DNA of 26,889 bases. It comes from Haliscomenobacter sp. Lineage in GTDB: Bacteria; Bacteroidota; Bacteroidia; Chitinophagales; Saprospiraceae. Positions within the stretch are counted from its first letter, which is position 1, and each line of letters opens with the position of its first letter. Under the pieces are notes generated by a model that worked only from the letters and a program-made list of their open reading frames with translations, was not told the origin of the DNA and did no database searches. Below, in pieces: positions 15,432 through 23,389 of the stretch. Both the position numbers and the translations under genes were made by a program. The DNA lies in assembly GCF_016718685.1 (NCBI RefSeq), contig NZ_JADKCX010000080.1, positions 1-26,889 on the forward strand, written 5' to 3'.

Positions 15432-17810
15432 TCAAAATTGCACACGGTACATAATGTCTGGGAAAAATCCTGACTGGTACACGTCGTTGATGTCGTTGGT
15501 GCGGGTATTGAAACGGCGGCTAAAGATGTTTTGTTTACCCGTAACGTTCTGGAAGTCCATAAAAAACTGCTGCGAGAGGTTTTTCTTCTTGCTGTTTACC
15601 CGGTAACCAAACTTCACATCCCAGCGCAGGTAAGGCTCGTAACGCTCGCTGAACGCACGATCCTCGTACAGTACCTCCTCTCCCACCGCACGCGAAACTT
15701 CCAAGTTGATCGGGGTGAAATTGCGGCCTCCGGCAGTGGTAAACTTGGTGTCGAAGGTAAAGGCATTTTTGCCACCCTTGCCAAAACGAAACTCTTTTCC
15801 CGCCAAAACATTTAAAATATAGCCATTGTTGAAGGCCGTATTGCGCTCAATGCCATCGCTACCTTTGTATTTGGAATCAAAAAGTGAGCCCGTAACGAGG
15901 GTGTAATAACCTTTGCTGAAAAATTTCTCCACGGTGATTTCCACGCCGTAGTTGCGCCCAGTGCCTTCGTTGACCAAAAAACTGGCCTCAGGGAATACAA
16001 AATCTGCACCCGCGTTCAACAAGGAGAAGCTGCTGGATTCCATTTCAACCGGTACTTTGTCCAAAGTTTGGAAATAAGTCTCCGCTTTCACCCGCCAATC
16101 GGTGCCAATCTTTTGATCGTAAGCCAGTACAAAATGGTTGGCACGGGTGAAATCCAGTTCCTGATTAGAGGGTTCAAACACGCCAGGACTCACCTCTTCG
16201 CGGAAGAAAAACACGGGCAGGGGCTGCATCTGGTTGTGCAAACCGTAGCCTAGCGTAAGGGTTCTAGAAGGGGCGAGTTGCCAACTCAGCGCTGCCCTTG
16301 GCTCTATGGCCGAGGTGTTGTTGATGGCCAGCACTTGGCTGTGGAGACCTACGTTCAAGGTCAGTTTTTCACTCAGCTTGTACAAGCCTTGGGCAAAAGC
16401 CTGCCAAAGCCCAATGTTGCCGTCAAAATCGCGGATGGTATTCCAATTGGGGGTATCCTCGCGGTCGAGTACACGGGTGTCCACATCGTACACCTGGCCC
16501 AAAATCCCGGCGCGCAAAGTAAACCGGGCGTTGAACTTCTGATTGTAGTACGAAGACAAAGACCAGGTATCGGTACGGTCGTTGACGTCGGTGATGTGGC
16601 GGCGCTCGGGGTTTTCGGCACTTGGAAGCTCGTACTCATTGTACAAATTGCCCGAAGTAGACCAGGACGCCACCGTGCGTACATAGGCGTTTTTGCCCAA
16701 AACGATGTTGTGGCGCAGCCCCAAGATCCCCAGGCGGGATTTGACATAAGAATCTTTGTCGCTTTCCGCAAAAAGATCGTCTTCATCCAAATCTTTGCCC
16801 AAAAAGTCGATGTTGCTGCTGGCGCCAATCCCAAAGATGGAAAACTTACCCAGTTTGCTATTGGCGAAATCAAATTTGAACGAAACATCGCGGTAGTTGG
16901 GAATGGCTGCCGTGCCTACAGGGATGCCTACCACGTCGGCCAATTGTACAAAAGAGTTGCGCACACTCACCACGTAAGAGGAGTTGTGTTTTTTGCTCAA
17001 AGGCCCTTCGGCCATGGCTTCCAGGCCACTAAATGCAGCCAATTGGAAGGTGTATTCGGCTTTGTCGGTGTTGCCGCTGCGGAAGCCCAGGTCAAATACC
17101 CCCGACATCGCGTTGCCATATTCAGCGGGAAATGCTGAAGTAAAAAAATCAGAACTGCGCAGGAGGTTCGGGTTGATGGCACTTACCGGGCCACCCGTGG
17201 TACCCAGGGTCGAAAAGTGGTTGGGGTTGGGAATAGGGATGCCTTCCAACCGCCACAACAGGCCGGTAGGCGAGTTGCCCCGAATCACGATATCGTTGCG
17301 GGAATCATTGGCGGCAGCTACCCCGGCGAAGCTTCCGGCCAAACGCGCTACGTCGTTGCGGCCACCCGAAAAACGGTTGACTTCTTCTACGTTGAAGGAA
17401 CGGGCGCTCACGCTGGCCATGTCGTTGTTGGCTTTGTCTTTGTTGACCGCCGCAGAAATGACCACTTCGTCCATTTTGACTACGGCTTCTTCCAAACTCA
17501 GGTCGAGCACCACTTCTTTGCCCGCCGAAACGAGGACGTTGGGCACCGTGATGCTGTTGTAGCCCAGGTAGCTGATGCGAAACGCCTGGCGGCCCAGGGG
17601 TACTTCTTCGAGCACGAATTTGCCCTCCAGGTCAGTTACCGCGCCTTTGGCTGGCGTAATGTTCAACAATTCGATGGTTACGCCCAGCAGGGCTTGTTCG
17701 GATTGTTTGTCCAAAACCGTTCCTTTTACGGTTTGGCTGTTTTGTGCGGAGAGTTGAATCCCCAGAAAACTCAGGAAAAAAAGAACAATCAGGTGTTGAA
17801 GAGCCTTCAT
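15432..17810 (-). CDS. TonB-dependent outer-membrane receptor with carboxypeptidase-regulatory N-terminal domain
   Basis: The 792-aa protein has a signal peptide (MKALQHLIVLFFLSFLGIQLSAQ) and a CarboxypepD_reg-like beta-sandwich (~27-105; QTVKGTVLDKQSEQALLGVTI). A plug domain follows (~115-230; DVARLAGSFAGVAAANDSRN, IVIRGNSPTGLLWRLEGIPI, FSTLGTTGGPVSAINPNLL), then a beta-barrel ending in IMYRVQF with the terminal Phe expected of outer-membrane barrels. Such receptors import or bind ligands with energy from TonB/ExbBD. No SusD-like partner is next to it, so a glycan-import pair is not indicated and the ligand remains unknown. The frame is open upstream to 17942, but ATG 17810 begins the signal peptide and is chosen. 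The kinase at 14230-15306 and DUF2141 gene follow downstream in the same direction. Confidence 0.93.
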   Translation of the reverse strand: MKALQHLIVLFFLSFLGIQLSAQNSQTVKGTVLDKQSEQALLGVTIELLNITPAKGAVTDLEGKFVLEEVPLGRQAFRISYLGYNSITVPNVLVSAGKEVVLDLSLEEAVVKMDEVVISAAVNKDKANNDMASVSARSFNVEEVNRFSGGRNDVARLAGSFAGVAAANDSRNDIVIRGNSPTGLLWRLEGIPIPNPNHFSTLGTTGGPVSAINPNLLRSSDFFTSAFPAEYGNAMSGVFDLGFRSGNTDKAEYTFQLAAFSGLEAMAEGPLSKKHNSSYVVSVRNSFVQLADVVGIPVGTAAIPNYRDVSFKFDFANSKLGKFSIFGIGASSNIDFLGKDLDEDDLFAESDKDSYVKSRLGILGLRHNIVLGKNAYVRTVASWSTSGNLYNEYELPSAENPERRHITDVNDRTDTWSLSSYYNQKFNARFTLRAGILGQVYDVDTRVLDREDTPNWNTIRDFDGNIGLWQAFAQGLYKLSEKLTLNVGLHSQVLAINNTSAIEPRAALSWQLAPSRTLTLGYGLHNQMQPLPVFFFREEVSPGVFEPSNQELDFTRANHFVLAYDQKIGTDWRVKAETYFQTLDKVPVEMESSSFSLLNAGADFVFPEASFLVNEGTGRNYGVEITVEKFFSKGYYTLVTGSLFDSKYKGSDGIERNTAFNNGYILNVLAGKEFRFGKGGKNAFTFDTKFTTAGGRNFTPINLEVSRAVGEEVLYEDRAFSERYEPYLRWDVKFGYRVNSKKKNLSQQFFMDFQNVTGKQNIFSRRFNTRTNDINDVYQSGFFPDIMYRVQF

Positions 17811-18205
17811 AATCACTAGGTTTTGTGTTTGAGTGGTGTCGGTGAAAATTGTAGGAATAGACAAGGTTGGTGTAATGGCCGTGGCTATCCATGCTGCAAA
17901 AGTGAGCTTTACCGACACATGAAACCAGCGATTTGGGCTCAAGTGTGTTTTGGAAGGGATGAATTGTTGGATTGGATGGGTGAATTGTGGCGGGGAACTT
18001 ACTTACTCACGATTATGCTGTTCTATTCTTAGTCTTCATCAGGTGCAAGGGTAAAGTATGAAGCATCACCGACGCATAGCGCGATTTCAATTGGGTCCCT
18101 AGTTTGAACCGAAAATCTGCATTATGAACTCCTTAACTCCGAAAACCCGAAACCCGCGTAAAGTTACTGCGGAAAAAAAAAAGGGTTATCTATTAATGGT
18201 ATTTT
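17811..18205. other. Intergenic region without recognised gene
   Basis: About 395 bp between the start of the TonB receptor gene and the stop of the BNR-repeat gene. Small open frames here have no protein-like features. No exact TAnnTTTG element was found for the receptor gene. A run of ten A at about 18173-18183 would be a T-run in the transcript of the minus-strand BNR gene, but no clear stem precedes it. Confidence 0.5.
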
Positions 18206-19540
18206 CTACTTCAACCTTACCAGCGCCGTCCACACGCTCAACTTCCCATCCTGCAACCGCGTCCAGATCGGCCGCACCCGGCCATTGTGCACACTGAGGT
18301 GGTTGTAATCCCCAAAAAATACGTCTTTGGTGGGCAAGAACGGCGACTGGCTAATTTTGGCGTTGACAAAAGTTTTGCCCCCGTCCTTGGAATAGGCCAG
18401 GTACACATCGGTTTTATCGTCCTCGTGGTGGCGGCGGTCGTAAAATACGACGTAAAGGTAGCCTGTGACGGGGTCTACGGCCAGCCAGGTGAAGAATTGA
18501 TGATTACCCGCGCCATCGTTGTTCACCCGCAAGGGGGCACTCCAGGTGTTGCCGCCGTCGGTAGATTTGGCCAGCCACACGTCGGTATCGTTGGTGCCGT
18601 GGCGTTGGTCGCACCAGTTGACGTAGATGGTGCCGCGATTGGGGCCCTGGCTGAGGTCGGTAGCGGTGATGGGCAGACCATTGGCGCGGTAAATGCCGGG
18701 AATATCGAAAGTCCAACCGCCCGGCTGATCGGCCACTATTTTGTCCGTAGCCAACCAGGTTTTGCCCGCATCCAGCGAGCGATCAAAATAAATCTTGTTG
18801 GCGTAGGCCCAGGCCACGTAAATTTCGCCGTTGGGGCCAATGGCGGGCACCGCTCCTTCGGTGGTGTTGTCGTCGTCGAGGCAGTCGCCTTCCAGTTGAC
18901 TGAGGCTAGCTTCGTTGCCCCAGGTTTTGCCGCCGTCGCTGGAACGGGCAAAGAGGATGCGTGATTTATCCTTGGGTTCGCGGCTATCGTATTTGTCGAA
19001 TTCGGTCCAGGTCATGACGATGCTGTTGTCGCGCGGATCCACGGCCAACCAGTGTTTGTCCTGGTCTTTGGGATGGTGCAAACCCGCGTAAGTCCCGGGT
19101 GACCAGTTCACCCCATTGTCGGTCGATTTTTGAACCACGATGCGATCCAGCCAGGTAGGGTCACCACCACTCCTGCCACTGGGGTCAGAAAGGTGGGCGT
19201 AGTAAAAATCTCCTTTTGCGTCAGCTAAAAGTACGGGGTCGCCGTACACGCCGAAAGGTGAAGTGAGGGTTTTCTTTTTCCAGGTGATGCCGCCATTGCT
19301 GGAATAATAAACGCGGTCCAGAATGGCTCCAGCTACCACGATATTGGAGTCCACGGGTGAAATGGCGATGCTGGGTTCACAAGGGCCCGTAACAAATAAA
19401 CCCGCCGAGCTGTCGATGCGGATATTCGGAAAATTGGCCACAACTTCGGTAGGCGTGACCGGGGCGTTGGGGGTCTGGCGTTGACAGCCAAGACCAATGA
19501 GCAGGGCAAGTAAACCAATGGAGGCAGCGAATCTAAACAT
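18206..19540 (-). CDS. BNR/Asp-box repeat (sialidase-like propeller) lipoprotein
   Basis: The product (444 aa) starts with a lipoprotein-type signal (MFRFAASIGLLALLIGLGC), so it is probably anchored to a membrane on the outside. The rest is a beta-propeller with at least six Asp-box motifs: SSNGGITW, STDNGVNW, SSDGGKTW, SLDAGKTW, STDGGNTW and SKDGGKTF. The FRIP-type arginine motif and other catalytic residues of true sialidases were not clearly found, so enzymatic activity should not be assumed. Asp-box propellers also occur in binding proteins and glycosidases of other kinds. The frame could start at 19570, but ATG 19540 gives the lipoprotein signal at the N-terminus. It is divergently oriented from the DUF2461 gene, with a 143-bp shared upstream region. 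Confidence 0.85.
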   Translation of the reverse strand: MFRFAASIGLLALLIGLGCQRQTPNAPVTPTEVVANFPNIRIDSSAGLFVTGPCEPSIAISPVDSNIVVAGAILDRVYYSSNGGITWKKKTLTSPFGVYGDPVLLADAKGDFYYAHLSDPSGRSGGDPTWLDRIVVQKSTDNGVNWSPGTYAGLHHPKDQDKHWLAVDPRDNSIVMTWTEFDKYDSREPKDKSRILFARSSDGGKTWGNEASLSQLEGDCLDDDNTTEGAVPAIGPNGEIYVAWAYANKIYFDRSLDAGKTWLATDKIVADQPGGWTFDIPGIYRANGLPITATDLSQGPNRGTIYVNWCDQRHGTNDTDVWLAKSTDGGNTWSAPLRVNNDGAGNHQFFTWLAVDPVTGYLYVVFYDRRHHEDDKTDVYLAYSKDGGKTFVNAKISQSPFLPTKDVFFGDYNHLSVHNGRVRPIWTRLQDGKLSVWTALVRLK

Positions 19541-19658
19541 CACGGTGTAGTTTTGAGGCAAGTTATTCATAATTCCTCAAATTTGAAATCCTCGACGAGG
19601 GGATAACAGGAATAATTTGATTTATGTTTTTTAAAGTTTATGATTCAAAAAATGTGTT

Positions 19659-19666
19659 TAATTTTG
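19659..19666 (+). promoter_or_regulatory. -7 element upstream of the DUF2461 gene
   Basis: TAATTTTG is an exact TAnnTTTG match 17 nt before ATG 19684. The -33 region is poor (TTTA at 19637-19640). The position also supports the choice of ATG 19684 over the in-frame ATG 19624. Confidence 0.4.
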
Positions 19667-19683
19667 GCGTAAAACCCGTCACC

Positions 19684-20351
19684 ATGCTGCAAACCTCCAC
19701 ATTCCAGTTCATTAAGGATCTAAAAGCCAACAACACCAGAGAATGGTTCGATGCCAACCGCAAAGTCTATCAGCGCGCCAAAGACGATTTTTTGGCCCAG
19801 GTTCAAGTGCTGATCAATGGTTTGGAAGGTTTTGACCCAGAAATTGCACTTGCCAAACTTGACCCTAAAAAATGCATCTTCCGCATCAACCGCGATACCC
19901 GTTTTTCTACGGATAAATCGCCGTACAAAACCAATATGGGCGCCTGGTTTAGCGCTGGGGCCAAAGGATTGCAACGGGGGGGCTACTACCTGCACCTGGA
20001 GGATGGCGGGTGTTTTTGGCGGGTGGAATCTACATGCCCGAAGCCGATGCATTGAAAAAAATACGCCAGGAGATTCATTACAACTTTAAGGATTTGCAGG
20101 GCATCTTGGAAGAAAAAAACTTCCAGGCGCTTTTTGCCAAATCCTTTGATACCGAATTGAAGCTCAAAAAGGCGCCGCAAGGCTACAAAGAAGACAATCC
20201 TGCGATTGAATACCTCAAGCTGAAAAGTTTTACGGTTTCCCATTATTTTCCAGAAGAAAAAACCGGCGAACCCGGATTTAATGCTTTTTCCATCGAGGTC
20301 TTTAAGACCATGTACCCCTTGATCAAGTTCCTCAACCAGTCTTTGGATTGA
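19684..20351 (+). pseudogene. DUF2461 (TIGR02453-type) protein, frameshifted
   Basis: The N-terminal part reads LQTSTFQFIKDLKANNTREW, then FDANRKVYQRAK, FRINRDTRFSTDKSPYKTNMGAWFS and GGYYLHLEDGGCF. The rest continues in another frame as LAGGIYMPEADALKKIRQEI and onwards to LIKFLNQSLD. Adding one T to the T5 run at 20013-20017 joins them as GGCFLAGGIYMPE, which is the normal family sequence, giving about 222 aa. The function of the DUF2461 family is unknown; members are small, soluble and widespread. Because both halves are well preserved, either a recent one-base loss or a homopolymer miscall is likely. It is followed after 29 bp by a lipoprotein gene and then a GH97 gene on the same strand, possibly one operon. 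Confidence 0.85.
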
Positions 20352-20380
20352 TGTTCTTTTAATCACCACGCCCATTTGAT

Positions 20381-21067
20381 ATGCACAAAATACTTTACTG
20401 CGCTGGCTTCGCAACACTGCTGATTTTGAACGCTTGCCGGCTTTCCGAAACCAAAGAAGCGCTGCCCAAACAAACGGTAGACCTGTTTGTCCGTTACTTG
20501 CAACCCGAAAAAGAATACAAAGCGGAAGCCATTCTGTTGGAAGGAGACTCTTTGCCCCTGGCCAAATCGATTCGGTTTGCCAACGGAATTCGTTTTCTAG
20601 ACAAAGACATGAACGAGACCCAGGTGGCCGAAAACCTGCTGCGCTATTCCACCCAATTCGGTGGAGAATATGCCCCGCAAGCCAGTTTTGTTTTTCGCGA
20701 CAAAAGTGGTAAGGCCTATACCATTCCTTTGCGGATGGAGCCTTTGGGCGATCTTGAAGTGACGATGCCCTCCGAACCCGATGGTCAAATGAACCTGAAC
20801 ATCAGCAGCGGAGGGGTGCTCAAACCGGAAGAAAACCTGGTGTTGGTACTGACCGACCGGAGTGGACAAGCCTCAACGGTAACCATTGAAGGCCCTTCTA
20901 CGAGTGGAACCTACGCCTTGTCGATGGTTTTGTTCGGAAATCCCGTCAAGGGCAACGCCGAGTTGTATGTGGTAAAAAAACAGCTGCGCAACGAGCAGAA
21001 GGGCAAACTTACCGTGCATTTGGTGGAGGAATTGTATTCTGCGTCGCTGCTGGTGAAAGTTCCTTGA
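20381..21067 (+). CDS. Hypothetical lipoprotein
   Basis: This 228-aa protein has a clear lipoprotein signal (MHKILYCAGFATLLILNAC, Cys19) and a predominantly beta-strand rest, including TVDLFVRYLQPEKEYKAEAI, ASFVFRDKSGKAYTIPLRME and STVTIEGPSTSGTYALSMV, which suggests one or two Ig-like sandwich domains. I do not recognise a family. The spacing of 29 bp to the DUF2461 gene and 30 bp to the GH97 gene suggests co-transcription. It would sit in the cell envelope, perhaps linked to the exported glycosidase, but there is no direct evidence for that. Confidence 0.8.
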   Translation: MHKILYCAGFATLLILNACRLSETKEALPKQTVDLFVRYLQPEKEYKAEAILLEGDSLPLAKSIRFANGIRFLDKDMNETQVAENLLRYSTQFGGEYAPQASFVFRDKSGKAYTIPLRMEPLGDLEVTMPSEPDGQMNLNISSGGVLKPEENLVLVLTDRSGQASTVTIEGPSTSGTYALSMVLFGNPVKGNAELYVVKKQLRNEQKGKLTVHLVEELYSASLLVKVP

Positions 21068-21097
21068 AACAGCAGCGAAACTGCAAAATCAGAAATT

Positions 21098-22465
21098 ATG
21101 CGCCTTGTTCTACTCTGCTTTACCCTGTTCTATTGCAGCCTGCTGCATTCCCAAACCTACCAGTTATTTTCTCCTACCCGCCAAATTGAATTGATCGTCA
21201 AGGTGGGAGCGAATCTGGATGTTCAGGTCAAATATCAAAACCAGACCATTATTGATTCCTGCCACATAGGGCTACTTTTGGGAAATGGAACGCAATTGGG
21301 TTTGCGAGCCAGTGTACAAAAAGAAGAACGCCGCAGTGTAAACGATACACTTTACCCCATCATACCCGAAAAACGCGCTCAAATCCCCGACCACTTCAAC
21401 GAACTTACCTTAAGGTTCAGGCAAAACTTCGCCCTCACTTTTCGAGCTTACAACGATGGGGTAGCCTATCGTTTTTCCACCGCTTTTAAAGACAGCATCA
21501 CCATTGCTGCTGAAACGGCACAGTTTGGTTTTTCTGGTAAATCAACTTTGTATTATCCCAGCGTAGTGAAGCGCGAGGATGCCGATATTTTTCACACCAG
21601 TTTTGAAGCGCCCTACAAGATTGCTCGCTTAGACACCCTGCCTGGAGTTGATTTGGCTTTTTCGCCCGTTTTGCTCAGTCCTGAAGTCGGGCCCAAAATT
21701 TTGCTCACAGAATCGGATTTATTGGGCTACCCGGGTATGTTTTTACAAAAAGGTTCCGGAAATCGCCTACAAGGTGTATTTGCGCCTTATCCCAAAAAAA
21801 TCATGGTCACGGAGGGCGAATTCCCCCAACAAATCGTGACCGAACGTGAATCCTGGATTGCCCGTTGCGCCGGAACCCGAGCTTATCCCTGGAGGGTCAT
21901 GATCATTGCGCCAACTGATGCCGATTTGGTACAAAACGACCTCGTTTACCGCCTGGCCAGCCCCAATCGTTTGCAGGAAACCAACTGGATCAAACCCGGT
22001 ACCAGTACCGAAGAATGGATCATTGGCAGCAATTTGTACAACGTGCCTTTTGAAGCGGGTATCAATACCGCCACGTACAAGTACTACATCGATTTTGCGG
22101 CCCGCTTTGGCCTCGAATACGTGATGCTAGACGCGGGTTGGAGCGATGTGAAAGACTTGTTCAAGATCACCCCGGGCATGAACCTCGATACCATTGCCGA
22201 GTATGCCCGCAAAAAAAACGTGAGCCTGATTTTGTGGACGCTGTCTATGACCCTTGATCGGCAACTGGACAGTATTATGATGCAATTTCAGCGCTGGGGT
22301 GTGCGCTGCATCATGACCGATTTTATGGATCGGGACGATCAGTTTATGGTCAATTTTTATGAACGCATCGCGGAAGCGACGGCACGGTACAAAATTATGG
22401 TCATGTTTCACGGGGCGTACAAACCAGCGGGCATGCAACCGCACTTATCCGCATTGAACCCGTGA
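21098..22465 (+). CDS. Glycoside hydrolase family 97, N-terminal and barrel part
   Basis: A signal peptide (MRLVLLCFTLFYCSLLHSQ) precedes the GH97 N-terminal beta-sandwich (~20-280; SPTRQIELIVKVGANLDVQV, LTFRAYNDGVAYRF, VTERESWIARCAGTRAYPWR) and the catalytic (beta/alpha)8 barrel (~285-455; YYIDFAARFGLEYVMLDAGW, RWGVRCIMTDFMDRDDQ, MVMFHGAYKPAGMQ). GH97 contains exo-acting alpha-glucosidases and alpha-galactosidases of Bacteroidota, usually periplasmic and calcium-dependent. The HGAYKP motif with no Glu, together with the Asp in TDFMDRDDQ, suggests the retaining (alpha-galactosidase-like) subgroup rather than SusB-like inverting enzymes; this assignment is from memory of the family. The last ~9 residues (PHLSALNP) are out-of-frame after an indel near 22437-22441. 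The true protein continues to about 23057. Confidence 0.88.
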   Translation: MRLVLLCFTLFYCSLLHSQTYQLFSPTRQIELIVKVGANLDVQVKYQNQTIIDSCHIGLLLGNGTQLGLRASVQKEERRSVNDTLYPIIPEKRAQIPDHFNELTLRFRQNFALTFRAYNDGVAYRFSTAFKDSITIAAETAQFGFSGKSTLYYPSVVKREDADIFHTSFEAPYKIARLDTLPGVDLAFSPVLLSPEVGPKILLTESDLLGYPGMFLQKGSGNRLQGVFAPYPKKIMVTEGEFPQQIVTERESWIARCAGTRAYPWRVMIIAPTDADLVQNDLVYRLASPNRLQETNWIKPGTSTEEWIIGSNLYNVPFEAGINTATYKYYIDFAARFGLEYVMLDAGWSDVKDLFKITPGMNLDTIAEYARKKNVSLILWTLSMTLDRQLDSIMMQFQRWGVRCIMTDFMDRDDQFMVNFYERIAEATARYKIMVMFHGAYKPAGMQPHLSALNP

Positions 22466-23057
22466 AGGTGCGCTGGGATCAGAGTTCAACATCTGGAGTG
22501 AAAGTGTGACGCCGGACCACGACTTGCTGTTGCCCTTCATCCGCCAACCCAGTGGGCCGATGGACTACGAGCCGGGAGGACTGGACAATGCTTCCAAAAA
22601 CCTTTCGCCCCATTGCCGAAAAAGTGATGACCCAGGGGACCAGGGCTCACCAACTGGCGTTGTTTTTGTGTACGAAAGCCCCTACGAAATGTTCAGCGGC
22701 AATCCTTCTGCAGCCTGGCTGGAGCCGAAATACATGGAGTTCCTGGGCAGTTTCCCAATACCTGGCACGAAACCGGGTTTTGCAAAGCCCGCCTTGGCGA
22801 TCATCTGGTGTTGGCGCGCCGCCACGGCAAACGTTGGTATCTCGCAGCCATTAATGACTGGACGCCTTTGAAACGGTAGTGAATTTGGATTTTTGCCCAA
22901 GGGAAACCTATCGGGCTACGCATTTGTGCGGATGGGGTGAATGTGCGCATCGGTACGGATCAGATTATACGCTGCGGGAGATTACGGTGAAAGCGGGTGA
23001 TCCCCGCCGATTAAGTTGGCACCGGGGGGGGGCTGGGTGATGGTGTTGGAGGAATAA
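22466..23057 (+). pseudogene. GH97 C-terminal part, broken by several frameshifts
   Basis: The remainder of the GH97 protein can be pieced together across frames: TREGALGSEFNIWSESVTPD and DHDLLLPFIRQPSGPMDYEP; then, after an indel in the A5 run (22596-22600), TFRPIAEKVMTQGTRAHQLA; then, after T5 (22663-22667), VYESPYEMFSGNPSAAWLEP; then, after TTTCCC (22751-22756), LGDHLVLARRHGKRWYLAAI and NDWTPLK. The tail has further breaks near 22874, 22890 and the G9 run 23024-23032, ending at TAA 23055-23057. The full gene would be about 650 aa, a normal GH97 length. Many breaks sit at homopolymers, which points to poor consensus quality, though real decay is not excluded. Confidence 0.8.
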
Positions 23058-23197
23058 TGGGCATGGGTGACTGCGTATTTTGGATTGTATCCTTCCGATA
23101 AGTCCATTAGTTTTCAGTTTCTTCCACAATCACTTCCTGTACGCTGATATTTTCCATAAATTGTTGCGGGAGTTTTCAGGTTTTGAATTTTTTCGCA
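23058..23197. other. Intergenic region between the GH97 gene and the palindromic element
   Basis: No gene was recognised. On the minus strand a 16-codon frame (MENISVQEVIVEETEN, starting near 23158) is bounded by a stop. It could be a remnant of a larger gene or chance. A short inverted pair GTTGCG / CGCAAC lies at its upstream side, next to the palindrome. Confidence 0.35.
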
Positions 23198-23361
23198 ACT
23201 AGTGCATTAACTCATAAGTTTCACCACACTCTAACTTGCTCTTTTGCAGTAAGACTTCGTTGTAAAAACTTAGAGAATTAGGCTATGCGCGTTTTTAACA
23301 CTCATCTTACTGTAAATAGCTGAGCTTTAGCGTAGTTCAACTTATAAATCAATGCACTAGT
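23198..23361. mobile_element. MITE-like 164-bp imperfect palindrome
   Basis: Terminal arms ACTAGTGCATT....ATAAGTT (23198-23220) and the inverse AACTTAT....AATGCACTAGT (23339-23361) match with a 5-nt mismatch block. Inside, CAGTAAGA (23247-23254) pairs with TCTTACTG (23305-23312), and TAAAAAC (23263-23269) with GTTTTTA (23291-23297), on the same symmetry axis near 23279.5. This is a long fold-back structure with no coding capacity. It resembles a miniature inverted-repeat element or an internally deleted insertion sequence. The flanks show only CA on each side, or CTAG within the terminal hexamers, as possible target duplications. It ends 28 bp before the PAS-kinase start. Confidence 0.6.
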
Positions 23362-23389
23362 CAGATTCTTTATCGGATATTTTGAACTC

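Noticed and set aside
15531..17819. Long plus-strand frames opposite the TonB receptor (for example 16278-17138)
   Set aside because: They are antisense shadows of a clearly conserved gene and have no domain features of their own.
17811..17942. Upstream extension of the TonB receptor frame to 17942
   Set aside because: The extra 44 residues precede a perfect signal peptide starting at 17810, so they are very unlikely to be translated.
17823..18032. 69-codon plus-strand frame in the 17.8-18.2 kb intergenic region
   Set aside because: No protein-like pattern, no promoter or ribosome-binding signal, and it partly overlaps the receptor leader.
18287..18964. 225-codon plus-strand frame opposite the BNR-repeat gene
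   Set aside because: It is an antisense shadow caused by codon bias of the Asp-box propeller gene.
18206..19540. Calling the BNR-repeat protein a true sialidase
   Set aside because: Only the Asp-box scaffold is visible; the catalytic arginine, tyrosine and glutamate set could not be identified.
19590..19600. CCTCG-A-CGAGG palindrome between the divergent BNR and DUF2461 genes
   Set aside because: Very short arms and a single occurrence; not enough to call an operator.
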